This document shows, in pieces, positions 41,000 to 49,388 of a DNA stretch of 64,000 nt. Under the pieces are notes generated by a model. The model saw only the letters and a program-made list of their open reading frames with translations, did no database searches and had not been told where the DNA came from. The DNA is from Chloroflexota bacterium (GTDB taxonomy: Bacteria; Chloroflexota; Dehalococcoidia; Lucifugimonadales; Lucifugimonadaceae). Where the stretch lies: NCBI GenBank assembly GCA_002718415.1, contig PBEM01000009.1:102634-166633 (forward strand), given 5' to 3'. A program made the position numbers and the translations under genes. The first letter of the stretch is position 1; each line of letters starts with the position of its first letter.

Positions 41000-41845
41000 C
41001 TAAAATTTTATTTTAATTTTCTGACCATCATATGCATATTTTATATCGATATTCTCTTTTTTTAGTTGATAGTTAATTCTGTTATGATCAATATCGTGTG
41101 TTGCATTGGTTAGAAATGTTTTTTTTGCATTGATTTTTTTTGCAAATTCTACAGCTTCTTCAAGTGTAAAATGTGTACCATGTGTCTTTTTTGGTCTTAA
41201 AGCATCTATAATTAAAATTTCTGAACCTATGATTAAATTTTCGGTTTCTTTTGATATATATGAAGTATCAGATACGTAACTTATATTTCCAAATTTATAC
41301 CCAAAAATTTCTAAATGTTTCCCATGCATTACAGGTAATGGGATAAAAGATATTCCATGAAGAATAAAAGGTTTTTTATTAATAATGGAAAAGTTCAATT
41401 TTGCTACACCTCCGCCAGTTAATTTATTTCTTTTCACTAAATAATTATGGCTTTTAGAAATTGATTCAAAATCTTTTTGTCTTAGATAAATATTAATTTC
41501 TTTTTGCAGATTATTTGTCCAATCTCTTAAATCATCTAATCCACCTACTGCATCAGCATGTGTGTGCGTGATTAATATTGAATCTATAGTTTTAATATTG
41601 TTTTTAGGGAAAATATTTATAGCAGATTCATAGAAAAATTTACCTACATCGATAATTATGTTTATATATTGGGAATTTATTTTTTTTGTGATTAAAACTG
41701 ATGTGTTTCTTCTTCTGTTTGGTGAATTAGGAAGAATAGAATCACTACATACTGCACACATCTTGTCAGATTTTGTTAGACATGATACTCTGGGTATGCC
41801 TTCAGATGTACCGGTACCTAGAAATATTAGTTCAGAGTCATTCAT
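41000..41845 (-). CDS. MBL-fold metallohydrolase, PhnP-like
   Basis: The protein begins LIFLGTGTSEGIPRVSC, has a cysteine cluster (CAVCSDS) followed by RRRNTSVLI, and the metal motif THTHADAVGGLDDLRDW. These mark the PhnP-type branch of the metallo-beta-lactamase fold, phosphodiesterases such as the cyclic ribose-phosphate enzyme of phosphonate breakdown. The remaining ligands lie in PVMHGKHLEIFGY and the C-terminal THDIDH. No phn genes are nearby, so the natural substrate is open. Convergent with the RraA-like gene. Confidence 0.82.
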   Translation of the reverse strand: MNDSELIFLGTGTSEGIPRVSCLTKSDKMCAVCSDSILPNSPNRRRNTSVLITKKINSQYINIIIDVGKFFYESAINIFPKNNIKTIDSILITHTHADAVGGLDDLRDWTNNLQKEINIYLRQKDFESISKSHNYLVKRNKLTGGGVAKLNFSIINKKPFILHGISFIPLPVMHGKHLEIFGYKFGNISYVSDTSYISKETENLIIGSEILIIDALRPKKTHGTHFTLEEAVEFAKKINAKKTFLTNATHDIDHNRINYQLKKENIDIKYAYDGQKIKIKF

Positions 41846-41871
41846 TTTAATTTTATGATATTAAATAATCT

Positions 41872-43062
41872 ATGGATAATATTGAAATTTTATATAAAGA
41901 TTTTGTTTTAGGAAAACTTGTTTCTCCTTTAGATAAAGAAATTAATCAAATTTCTTTATCTAAAGTATTACAAAATTTTGTAGATCAAACAAATACAGAT
42001 TTATCTGGAGAATTAAAAAAGATTTCGACAAAAATTTTAGAAAAACAACATTTAATATTTTTTTTAGCGGATGGATTTGGTATGAATTTTCTAAATAAAC
42101 TAAGTAAAAAAAAATTCTTAGTAGATAATTTTTGGAATGTTGGATGCTCTGTTTTTCCTTCCTCAACTGGTCCCAATTTACTTTCTTTAGCTACAGGAAA
42201 AATGCCAGGAGAACATGGTGATTTAGGATGGGAGACATATATCTCAAAAATTTCAGATAATGCTACTTTATTTAAATGGGAAAGGTCTAAAGATAAAGAA
42301 ATATTATCAAATCTGGGATTAAATTTAGATGACATCTATCTAGAAGAGCCTTTTATAAAAAAAAATAATATTGATTATTTAGCATTTGTTCCCGAAAATC
42401 TTAAATCTAGCCCTACTACAAACTGGATTACTAACGGAAAAATTTTTCCTTATGATGATTTATCAAATGCCTTGAGTTCATCTATCGATAGAATTAATAA
42501 TTGTAAAGAACGAACATTTACTTTTATTTATTGGCCGGATATAGACTTTTATGCTCACAAAACAGGTGCTAATTCTTCAGAAACTATTGGCAAAGTAAAT
42601 CTATTAGATGATTATGTTTATAATTACCATAAAATGCTTCCCAAGGATACAGCATTTATTTTAACGAGTGATCATGGTCATTTAGATGCTCAAGAAAAGA
42701 GGATTAAATTATCTAATTATGATGAATTGTTCCAAAAAATACGCCAACCTATCTCAGGTGAACAAAGGTTTGCTTTTTTACGATTAGAAGAAGAAAGAGA
42801 ATCTTTTTATGAGATTTTTAAAAATGAATTTAGTGATCATTTTTATCTTTTTGATTCAAAAGAAATATGTGAGAAAGGTTTTATTGGTGAAAATATAAAT
42901 GAAATTGTTTTTAGTAGGATCGGTGATTCTCTCATACTTTCTAAAGATGAATTTTCTTTTGATTTTTCTAAAAGTTATAATAATTTAGATGGATTATTTT
43001 CTGATCATGGAGGCTTAACTTCAGATGAGATGGACATTCCAATAATTTTCTATAATACTTAG
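41872..43062 (+). CDS. Alkaline-phosphatase-superfamily phosphodiesterase/pyrophosphatase
   Basis: The 396-residue protein resembles type I phosphodiesterases (NPP-like). Metal ligands are suggested by FFLADGFGMNFL near residue 62, the nucleophile loop by FPSSTGPNLLSLATGKMPGEHG, WPDIDFYAHKTG holds Asp and His, and TSDHGHLDA holds the DHG pair. There is no export signal, so it is probably cytoplasmic. The substrate is unknown. It is divergent from the MBL gene with 26 bases between them and is followed by the HpcH-like gene. Confidence 0.75.
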   Translation: MDNIEILYKDFVLGKLVSPLDKEINQISLSKVLQNFVDQTNTDLSGELKKISTKILEKQHLIFFLADGFGMNFLNKLSKKKFLVDNFWNVGCSVFPSSTGPNLLSLATGKMPGEHGDLGWETYISKISDNATLFKWERSKDKEILSNLGLNLDDIYLEEPFIKKNNIDYLAFVPENLKSSPTTNWITNGKIFPYDDLSNALSSSIDRINNCKERTFTFIYWPDIDFYAHKTGANSSETIGKVNLLDDYVYNYHKMLPKDTAFILTSDHGHLDAQEKRIKLSNYDELFQKIRQPISGEQRFAFLRLEEERESFYEIFKNEFSDHFYLFDSKEICEKGFIGENINEIVFSRIGDSLILSKDEFSFDFSKSYNNLDGLFSDHGGLTSDEMDIPIIFYNT

Positions 43063-43093
43063 ATAATAGATTTAATTTAACAGGGTATTTTAA

Positions 43094-43849
43094 ATGTCAA
43101 TTAAAGAAAAGTTAAAAAAGGGAGAAATAGTTGTAGGGCCTTTCGTAATAATTCCTTCAGTAACCATGGTGGATACTTTAGGTTTTTCTGGGATGGATTT
43201 TTGTATTTTGGATACTGAACATGGTCCCTTGTCAATTGAAACAGCTAATGAACTTGTTATTGCATCTCATGCAACAGGTATTTCTCCAATTATTCGTGTT
43301 GGATCTAAAGAAGAATGGCCAATATTACGAGCGTTAGATATAGGTTCTGATGGAGTTCAGGTACCTCAAATAAATACTAAATCTGATGCTGAAAAAGTTA
43401 TTAATGCAGCTAAATATTCACCACTTGGGAATAGAGGTGTTTCAATATTTACAAGAGCCGGTAAATATTTTTCTAGTGAAGGAAAAAATCATACTGATGA
43501 GCAAAATGATAAAACGATGGTTATTGTACATATTGAAGGAGAAGAAGGTCTTAATAATTTAGATTCAATAATGGAAGTAAATGGTATTGATGTTTTATTC
43601 TTAGGTCCATATGACATTTCTCAATCTTTAGGTGTTCCAGGAGATGTTAGAAATCCTATTGTTGAGAAAGCATTAAAAGAAGCTTCAATTAATGCTAGAG
43701 ATAATGGTCGTGTGGTAGGTTCTTATGCTAAAGATATAGAAATGGCAAAATGGTTAATAGATCAAGGAGTTCAATATTTGTCTGTTAATGTAGATGCGAC
43801 AATTTATATGCAGGCTTGTGAAAATATAGCTAAACAACTAAAAGGTTGA
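43094..43849 (+). CDS. HpcH/HpaI-family class II aldolase
   Basis: The 251-residue barrel shows the 2-keto-3-deoxy-acid aldolase hallmarks: GMDFCILDTEHGPLS, RALDIGSDGVQVPQI (metal region), the ARYPPxGxRG-like AKYSPLGNRG, and VLFLGPYDISQSLG. These enzymes cleave 2-keto-3-deoxy dicarboxylates or sugar acids to pyruvate and an aldehyde. It could act downstream of the enolase-superfamily dehydratases in this window, but specificity is inferred only. It is followed by tRNA-Pro. Confidence 0.88.
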   Translation: MSIKEKLKKGEIVVGPFVIIPSVTMVDTLGFSGMDFCILDTEHGPLSIETANELVIASHATGISPIIRVGSKEEWPILRALDIGSDGVQVPQINTKSDAEKVINAAKYSPLGNRGVSIFTRAGKYFSSEGKNHTDEQNDKTMVIVHIEGEEGLNNLDSIMEVNGIDVLFLGPYDISQSLGVPGDVRNPIVEKALKEASINARDNGRVVGSYAKDIEMAKWLIDQGVQYLSVNVDATIYMQACENIAKQLKG

Positions 43850-43937
43850 TAATTTTTAGGTAAATTTTTAATTTATTATCATTAATCTTTAAAGTTTTAG
43901 TATTATCAATATGAAAATTTTGAAATAATTGTCTAGT

Positions 43938-44012
43938 CGGGGCGTGGCGCAGCGGAAGCGCACCCGCTTTGGGAGCGGGGGGTCGCAGGTTCAAATCCTG
44001 CCGCCCCGACCA
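43938..44012 (+). tRNA. tRNA-Pro (anticodon TGG)
   Basis: A full cloverleaf can be drawn. The acceptor stem is CGGGGCG with CGCCCCG, the anticodon stem CCCGC/GCGGG encloses TTTGGGA with TGG at the anticodon position, and the T arm contains GGTTCAAATC. The discriminator is A and CCA is encoded (44010-44012). It lies eight bases before the 3' end of the convergent MFS gene. Confidence 0.97.
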
Positions 44013-44019
44013 TTAAATC

Positions 44020-45339
44020 TTAATTTTCTACTTCAGGCCAATCAGGGATAAGTGATTCTTTAGTGTTATTCAAAAAGAAAACCAATATTCCACCTGCAAT
44101 ACTAAAAATTGCTGAGAGATATATCGCAATATTATAATTACCATAAAGATCGAATATTACTCCTGGTATCATACCTCCTATTGCCATTCCTATTCCAGCA
44201 CCTAGTATTTGCCATCCATATATTGTTCCCATTGGCATATGACCATAATATTGGCGGTTTACAACCGGAAAAGGACCACCTTCTCCTCCGTATGGTATAG
44301 CCCAAATTATTGCAAATACATAAAAATCCATCACTGAAGTAGCATTAATTAGTAATAGTACTCCTAGTCCTTGACCAATAAATGAAACAAAAAAAATTAT
44401 CTTTGATCCAAAGTAATCAGACAAAATTGGTCCTAAAAATCTAGTGCTAACACTTACTAACGAAATTGTACTTAATATCCCAGCGGCTGTTATTGGATTA
44501 ATTCCTCTAGATATAGCAAGGGGTATTATGGCTATTAGGATAATTGCGTGCCCAACACATCCTAAAAAATGTAAATTTACTAAATTCCAAAATGAGTTAG
44601 TTTTATATGCATATGATTCATAAGATTTTTGTAATTGGTTAAATCTTTCTCCTGAAGTGATTAAAGGCTTGTCTCCAAGTAAAGTTCCAAAAGGGATTCT
44701 ACCCGATTGTTCGGGTGTATTCTTAAATATTAATAAAAGTATGATTAATATCCCAAAACCATAAATTCCAATTATAATAAACGTATTGTTCCAACCATTA
44801 TTTTCCAGTAGAACAGCTAATAATTGGATCATTAAAGCAGGTCCTAAACTCCAAGAAACCATAATAATTCCTGTAGCTATACCAAGATGTCTTCTAAACC
44901 AAGTAGCGACAGCTGGAATTATAGGTACTAATAACATCGATTGAGAAATCCCAAAAAGTACGCCATAAGAAATGTAAAAACCTAATAGAGTCTGTGTATT
45001 TCCAGTCATAATCATTCCAACCAAAAATAAAAAAGATCCAATAAACATAGTTTTCTTAGCGCCATATTTTGTACCTAACCAACCTGCTACTGGTGAAAAT
45101 AAAGCAGATATTATCGACATTAGTCCATATGATAAACCTACTTCACCAGGAGTCCATCCAAAAGAATCTGCTAGTGGATCAATCATAACACCGAATGACA
45201 TTCTTATTGCTGATCCTACTCCCTGCACCACTACAGCCACGAATACAATTATCCATGAGTAATGTAGTAAGTTATTTTTATTAAGAAATTTCATTTTCAA
45301 TGGAGAGGGCACATAAAAAGAAATCCATTTTCCCACCAT
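44020..45339 (-). CDS. MFS transporter, monocarboxylate/oxalate-formate type
   Basis: About 12 membrane helices are visible in 439 residues. The loop GWLGTKYGAKKTMFIG between helices 2 and 3 is the MFS motif A, and GWTPGEVGLSYGL precedes it, as in the oxalate/formate and monocarboxylate branch. It probably imports an organic acid for the enzymes encoded upstream in the same operon. Two starts are possible: ATG 45339 has AGAGG four bases upstream; ATG 45294 (MKFLNKNN) gives the usual short N-terminus and lies two bases after the stop of a small upstream reading frame. Confidence 0.87.
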   Translation of the reverse strand: MVGKWISFYVPSPLKMKFLNKNNLLHYSWIIVFVAVVVQGVGSAIRMSFGVMIDPLADSFGWTPGEVGLSYGLMSIISALFSPVAGWLGTKYGAKKTMFIGSFLFLVGMIMTGNTQTLLGFYISYGVLFGISQSMLLVPIIPAVATWFRRHLGIATGIIMVSWSLGPALMIQLLAVLLENNGWNNTFIIIGIYGFGILIILLLIFKNTPEQSGRIPFGTLLGDKPLITSGERFNQLQKSYESYAYKTNSFWNLVNLHFLGCVGHAIILIAIIPLAISRGINPITAAGILSTISLVSVSTRFLGPILSDYFGSKIIFFVSFIGQGLGVLLLINATSVMDFYVFAIIWAIPYGGEGGPFPVVNRQYYGHMPMGTIYGWQILGAGIGMAIGGMIPGVIFDLYGNYNIAIYLSAIFSIAGGILVFFLNNTKESLIPDWPEVEN

Positions 45340-45503
45340 ATATCCTCTGTAGAGTTTCCAATTGTTTCAATATTTTCTCTATTATTTTTTCTTTCAGAAG
45401 ATACAGCTGCCCCTAAATAGATCAATATAATTATTGAGAATAAAATTGATATCCCAATTGAACTAATCCCATAATAAGGAATTTTTATATAATTATTTTG
45501 CAT
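45297..45503 (-). CDS. Possible small single-pass membrane protein
   Basis: This 68-residue frame begins 15 bases after the enolase-superfamily gene and ends two bases before one possible start of the MFS gene. It encodes one clear membrane helix (about residues 15-34, IGISILFSIIILIYLGAAVS), then a charged segment and a Trp-rich end. The spacing suggests a real gene within the operon, perhaps an accessory subunit, but it overlaps the longer MFS start by 43 bases and I recognise no family. Confidence 0.42.
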   Translation of the reverse strand: MQNNYIKIPYYGISSIGISILFSIIILIYLGAAVSSERKNNRENIETIGNSTEDIWWENGFLFMCPLH

Positions 45504-45518
45504 TTATTCTTTCATCAA

Positions 45519-46634
45519 TTAGTTCAGTGTTTTTATAGTATGATATTTGATCCAATCTTCATCTAAATTCATGCCTAATCCTGGGGTATCATTTATGGAA
45601 ATTTTTCCATTTGATTCAATTTCGATATCATTAATTACCCCCCATTGATGAAGATTTTCAGGTCTCCAGTATTCATAAAAAGTACAATTATTTACCGACA
45701 TAATCACATGAAGATTTGCCATGTTCATTAAAGAATTTCCTGCTAAACCTATTTCGCAGTTTATACCAAAAGATTCGCTCATTGAACATAGTTTTTTTAG
45801 GCCAGTTATTCCTAATTTTCTTGTAGTTCCTCTAACCATCCCTAATAGATTTTGTCCAATATAGTTTGCGGCTTCTCCTAATAAAAAGGTAGCTGAATCG
45901 CTCATGTTAATAGGTGTTTTTATTTTATTAGATAATTTTTTTATTGCTCTTATATCATTTACGTTCACAGGATCTTCAAACCAATAATAATCATTTGCAT
46001 CTAAAGCCTCACCAACCTTAATGGCTTCTTCCAGGTTATAGCCATGATTTCTATCTAGCATAAGCGTCATCTTCTTCCCCATATTTTCTCTTATTTTTTC
46101 AATTACTTTGATTGTTTTATCTATATCTAAATTTCCAGGATGTATTTTATAAGCTTCAAACCCTTCATCTGACAATTTTTCAGCTTCTCTAATAAATCCT
46201 TCAATAGAATTATGCCTAGGAGGAAAAGTAGCATAAAGAGGTGTTTGAGTTTTTTGGGCTCCTAGAATTTTATATATTGGCATATTAACGTGTTTTCCAG
46301 CGATATCCCAAAGCGCTACATCTATAGGTGCCCAAGATGAATTAATAGGTAATCCGTGTCCTGAAATACTTCCAACTTGAGACCATAACCATTCACGATG
46401 ACTTACATCCATTCCAAGTAACTTAGGTTTAATTATTTCATGAATAATCATTATACGATCTAAAGAATTGCGGGATTGTTCTCCAATAAAACTATTCCCC
46501 TCTATGCCATTGTCTGTAATTATTCTAAGTATTCCTTGTTTAGTTTTTCCACCTAAAGTTTGTCTCTCATCTATTACATTAATTGTTTCAGGTTTAATCT
46601 CTATTACATCAATTTTTATTTCTGAAATTTTCAT
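45519..46634 (-). CDS. Enolase-superfamily protein (mandelate racemase/muconate lactonizing-like), divergent
   Basis: The capping domain (about residues 1-130) and barrel are recognisable: WAPIDVALWDIAGK, FEAYKIHPG (Lys-x-His), a first metal Asp in LMLDRNHGY, and a second ligand Glu in WFEDPVN. The third ligand, usually Glu in a GE motif, seems to be replaced in NMSDSATF, and no HN pair appears near the C-terminus, where GLAGNSLMN is found. The reaction is therefore uncertain. The gene sits between an MBL-fold gene four bases upstream and a transporter downstream. Confidence 0.78.
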   Translation of the reverse strand: MKISEIKIDVIEIKPETINVIDERQTLGGKTKQGILRIITDNGIEGNSFIGEQSRNSLDRIMIIHEIIKPKLLGMDVSHREWLWSQVGSISGHGLPINSSWAPIDVALWDIAGKHVNMPIYKILGAQKTQTPLYATFPPRHNSIEGFIREAEKLSDEGFEAYKIHPGNLDIDKTIKVIEKIRENMGKKMTLMLDRNHGYNLEEAIKVGEALDANDYYWFEDPVNVNDIRAIKKLSNKIKTPINMSDSATFLLGEAANYIGQNLLGMVRGTTRKLGITGLKKLCSMSESFGINCEIGLAGNSLMNMANLHVIMSVNNCTFYEYWRPENLHQWGVINDIEIESNGKISINDTPGLGMNLDEDWIKYHTIKTLN

Positions 46635-46637
46635 AGC

Positions 46638-47501
46638 TTATATATCAATTGAATTTAGTTCTTCCGCATAAATAACTTCTCCAGAATATACCTCTCTGAT
46701 ATCCCCTAACCCTTTTTCTAGTGGTCCATGTTTAGAAATATTTGGACCCATATGAACTAGTATTAATTTTTTTACACCTGCTTTTTGAGCCATTTTTCCT
46801 GCCTCAATTGTTCCAGTTTGTCCGATATTCTCTCCCGATTTATTCATGATATCTTGATCATCCCAGCACATTGATAACATAATATCTGCGTCATATGCTA
46901 GATTAGTGACAGAATCACATGGTTGAGTATCTCCTGTAAAGATAATCGACTTACCAGATTTAGTTTCTAATCGATATGCTAAAGAATCTAAATATGGCTG
47001 TACATGCTCTGCATTTGCTGATGTCACTTCCCACGTATTCGAAGTATATACTAATCCTTCAGATACGTCTCTTGCTTTTACAGAAGGAGGTTTTCTCGGT
47101 AAAGTCCCCCCTCTATTTTCATAAACTTTTTGACTTACCGGATGATATACTCTGGCTTTCCAATCATGTGAAAATAAGCCATCTTTTCCAATTATCCCTT
47201 CTGTAATTTTTTCAGTAAGTGTTGGTCCAAAAACTTTTAATTGGTTTTCCTTTCCAATAGATTGGTCCCATCTACATAGTAAGAAACACGGATAATCAAT
47301 ATCATGGTCAAAATGATGGTGGGTAAAAAAAATATTATCAATTTCTGTTGGCCATAGTCCTGCTTTCACTAATTTATGAGTTGTAGCTGGACCACAATCA
47401 AACATAATTTTTTCATTATCTATATCTAATACGTACGCACTTCCAAATCTAGTAGGAGTAGGTGTGGGTGTTCCTGCACCCAAAATATATAATTTATCCA
47501 T
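46638..47501 (-). CDS. MBL-fold metallohydrolase
   Basis: The 287-residue protein starts LYILGAGTPTPTPTRFGS, typical of RNase Z/arylsulfatase-like MBL proteins, and contains the metal motif THHHFDHD, a central NAEHVQPYLDSLAYR, IIFTGDTQPCDS, and a C-terminal VHMGP. It lacks the RNase Z exosite arm, so it is more likely a small-molecule hydrolase. First gene of a four-gene operon ending in an MFS transporter, which suggests a catabolic role. Confidence 0.82.
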   Translation of the reverse strand: MDKLYILGAGTPTPTPTRFGSAYVLDIDNEKIMFDCGPATTHKLVKAGLWPTEIDNIFFTHHHFDHDIDYPCFLLCRWDQSIGKENQLKVFGPTLTEKITEGIIGKDGLFSHDWKARVYHPVSQKVYENRGGTLPRKPPSVKARDVSEGLVYTSNTWEVTSANAEHVQPYLDSLAYRLETKSGKSIIFTGDTQPCDSVTNLAYDADIMLSMCWDDQDIMNKSGENIGQTGTIEAGKMAQKAGVKKLILVHMGPNISKHGPLEKGLGDIREVYSGEVIYAEELNSIDI

Positions 47502-47640
47502 ATATTTCCTTGATCTATAAATGAGATAAAAATATTATCATTTAAATATTACAAGAAATATATCTTTCCGTTTTAGATTATTGTGGGAAATTGCAACTGT
47601 TCATATAATAAATCTAAAATTAAAATAAGATAAAGAAATA

Positions 47641-48198
47641 TTGAATTTAAAAGATCAAATAGAAAACCCAACACGAAATAAAATAATTAAAGAATTACAT
47701 AAGAGTCCTATGAAATTTATTGCTGTAATTACCGGAGCTGGTACTACTGCAATTTCAGATATAATGTCTTTACCTGGTTCTTCTAAAACTGTTATTGAGG
47801 TTCTGATACCTTATTCAAAAGAATCTTTAGAGTTTTTTAATTCTTCTCCATTAAATAAACATGTTTCAGTAATTGAATCTAAAAATATGGCGTCATCTAT
47901 ATATATAAAAGGAAAGAGCTATTTAGACAAAAATGAAAAATTTATAGGGATAGGATGTACTGCTGCTATATCTACTATTCCTCAGAGAAAAGGGGAGGAT
48001 AGAGCTCATATTTCTATTTGTAATGGCGATATAATTAAATCTGTAACAATTAATTTATCTAGGAAAAATAGATCTAGATTGGAACAAGAAAGAATTGTAT
48101 CTGACCTAATAATAAATTTACTTGCACAGTCTTTTGATATTGATTTAAGGATGAATTTAGGTTTATATGATGACGAAAAAATTATTATCCATAATTAA
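47641..48198 (+). CDS. CinA C-terminal/PncC-like protein
   Basis: The 185-residue protein resembles the CinA C-terminal domain (NMN deamidase, PncC): AVITGAGTTAISDIMSLPGSS, YSKESLEFF, SKNMASSIY, and FIGIGCTAAISTIPQRKGEDRA. The usual STGG nucleophile region reads TGAGT, so activity is uncertain. It overlaps the following nucleotidyltransferase-like gene by 32 bases, which suggests a linked role in NAD or nucleotide metabolism. The start is TTG. Confidence 0.65.
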   Translation: MNLKDQIENPTRNKIIKELHKSPMKFIAVITGAGTTAISDIMSLPGSSKTVIEVLIPYSKESLEFFNSSPLNKHVSVIESKNMASSIYIKGKSYLDKNEKFIGIGCTAAISTIPQRKGEDRAHISICNGDIIKSVTINLSRKNRSRLEQERIVSDLIINLLAQSFDIDLRMNLGLYDDEKIIIHN

Positions 48199-48799
48199 TG
48201 GAATATATCAAAATTCAATTCCATTTATTTATAAAGATATCGATGGAATATGGGGTACTAAATTACCAAAAAACTTGTTAATTCTTTCAGGTTCTTTTAA
48301 CCCTTTTCATGAAGGTCACTTAGGAATGATGCAAAAAGGAAAAGATATTACTAAATTATTACCTGTTTATGAAATTTCAGTTTTAAATGTCGATAAACCT
48401 AGTCTTTCACTAAATGATTTATTTGATAGATTAGATACTTTTCCTGATAAATCAAGAATTTTAATTACTGCTTCTCCAAGATTTAATGAAAAATCAGTAT
48501 TGTTTCCTAATTCGAAGTTTTTAATTGGTTATGATACAGCATTAAGATTACTAGATTCTAAATACTATAGTGATTTTGTTGATATAAATAATAATAATAT
48601 TGTTCTTGATGTTTTAGAAGTAATTAGAGAAAATAAATGTTCTTTTATTGTTGCAGGAAGAATAGATAAAGTAGGTAATTTTAGATCAATTGATGATTTG
48701 GAAATACATCATTCTTATAAACAACTTTTTTCAGGGATTCCAGAAAAAAGTTTTAGATTAGATATTTCCTCTACCCAAATAAGAGGTATAGTAAACTGA
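48167..48799 (+). CDS. Cytidylyltransferase-fold nucleotidyltransferase (NMNAT-like)
   Basis: The motif LILSGSFNPFHEGHLGMM (about residues 35-52) is the GxFxPxHxGH motif of adenylyl/cytidylyltransferases. The C-terminal DISSTQIRG corresponds to the ISSTxIR motif that binds the triphosphate. The 210 residues are close to nicotinate/nicotinamide mononucleotide adenylyltransferases, though the N-terminal 30 residues are extra. The pairing with the overlapping CinA-like gene hints at pyridine-nucleotide repair or salvage; this is inference. Confidence 0.72.
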   Translation: MMTKKLLSIINGIYQNSIPFIYKDIDGIWGTKLPKNLLILSGSFNPFHEGHLGMMQKGKDITKLLPVYEISVLNVDKPSLSLNDLFDRLDTFPDKSRILITASPRFNEKSVLFPNSKFLIGYDTALRLLDSKYYSDFVDINNNNIVLDVLEVIRENKCSFIVAGRIDKVGNFRSIDDLEIHHSYKQLFSGIPEKSFRLDISSTQIRGIVN

Positions 48800-48824
48800 T
48801 TATAGTTTTTTGGAGAAAAGTTTT

Positions 48825-49388
48825 ATGGATATTATAAATAAATATAGAATAGCTGATTATGAAATCGATAAAATGTTTTTAGAAAGATGGTCAATTAAAT
48901 CTTTTCTTGATAAATCTTTATCTAAAGAAAAGATATCAAAATTATTTGAAGCTGCAAGGTGGGCTCCATCTAGTTCTAATCGTCAACCATGGCGATTTAT
49001 TTACTCTTCTGCTGGTGTAAATAGAGAGAAAATGAATAGCATTTTAAATGATGGTAATAGAGTGTGGGCTTCAAAGGCGCCATTATTAATTTTTGTTTAC
49101 GCAATGGTTGAAACAAAACAAGGCAAGAATAATTATACAGCACATTTCGATACTGGAGCTGCGTGGATGTCTTTGGCAATACAAGCTCGAATAATGGGTT
49201 TATATACTCACGCTATGGGAGGTATTGATAGAGAAAAAGCACTAAATTTAATTAAAAATAACAAACATAAATTTGAATCAATTTGTGCTATAGCTGTTGG
49301 TTATATTGATGATTCATCTTTAAAAGACAACCCTGAAGAAATTCCTAACCAACGTATTTCAGTAAATAATTTTTCCGAACAATTATAA
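48825..49388 (+). CDS. Nitroreductase-family flavoprotein
   Basis: The protein contains RWSIKSFLDKSLSKEKISKLFEAARWAPSSSNRQPWRF-type sequence (residues about 16-53), with the FMN-binding RWAPSS and NRQPW. MGLYTHAMGGID occurs near the end of the core, and the C-terminal VGYIDD. These mark a homodimeric NAD(P)H-dependent FMN reductase; the substrate is unknown. The frame opens at TTG 48810, but that codon belongs to TTGGAG, which acts as ribosome-binding site for ATG 48825. It converges on the FIST gene with six bases of overlap. Confidence 0.87.
   Translation: MDIINKYRIADYEIDKMFLERWSIKSFLDKSLSKEKISKLFEAARWAPSSSNRQPWRFIYSSAGVNREKMNSILNDGNRVWASKAPLLIFVYAMVETKQGKNNYTAHFDTGAAWMSLAIQARIMGLYTHAMGGIDREKALNLIKNNKHKFESICAIAVGYIDDSSLKDNPEEIPNQRISVNNFSEQL

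Noticed and set aside
43938..44012. tRNA-Pro as an integration site for a genomic island holding the MFS and enolase-superfamily genes
   Set aside because: No integrase gene and no repeated copy of the tRNA 3' end were seen in the following 10 kb.
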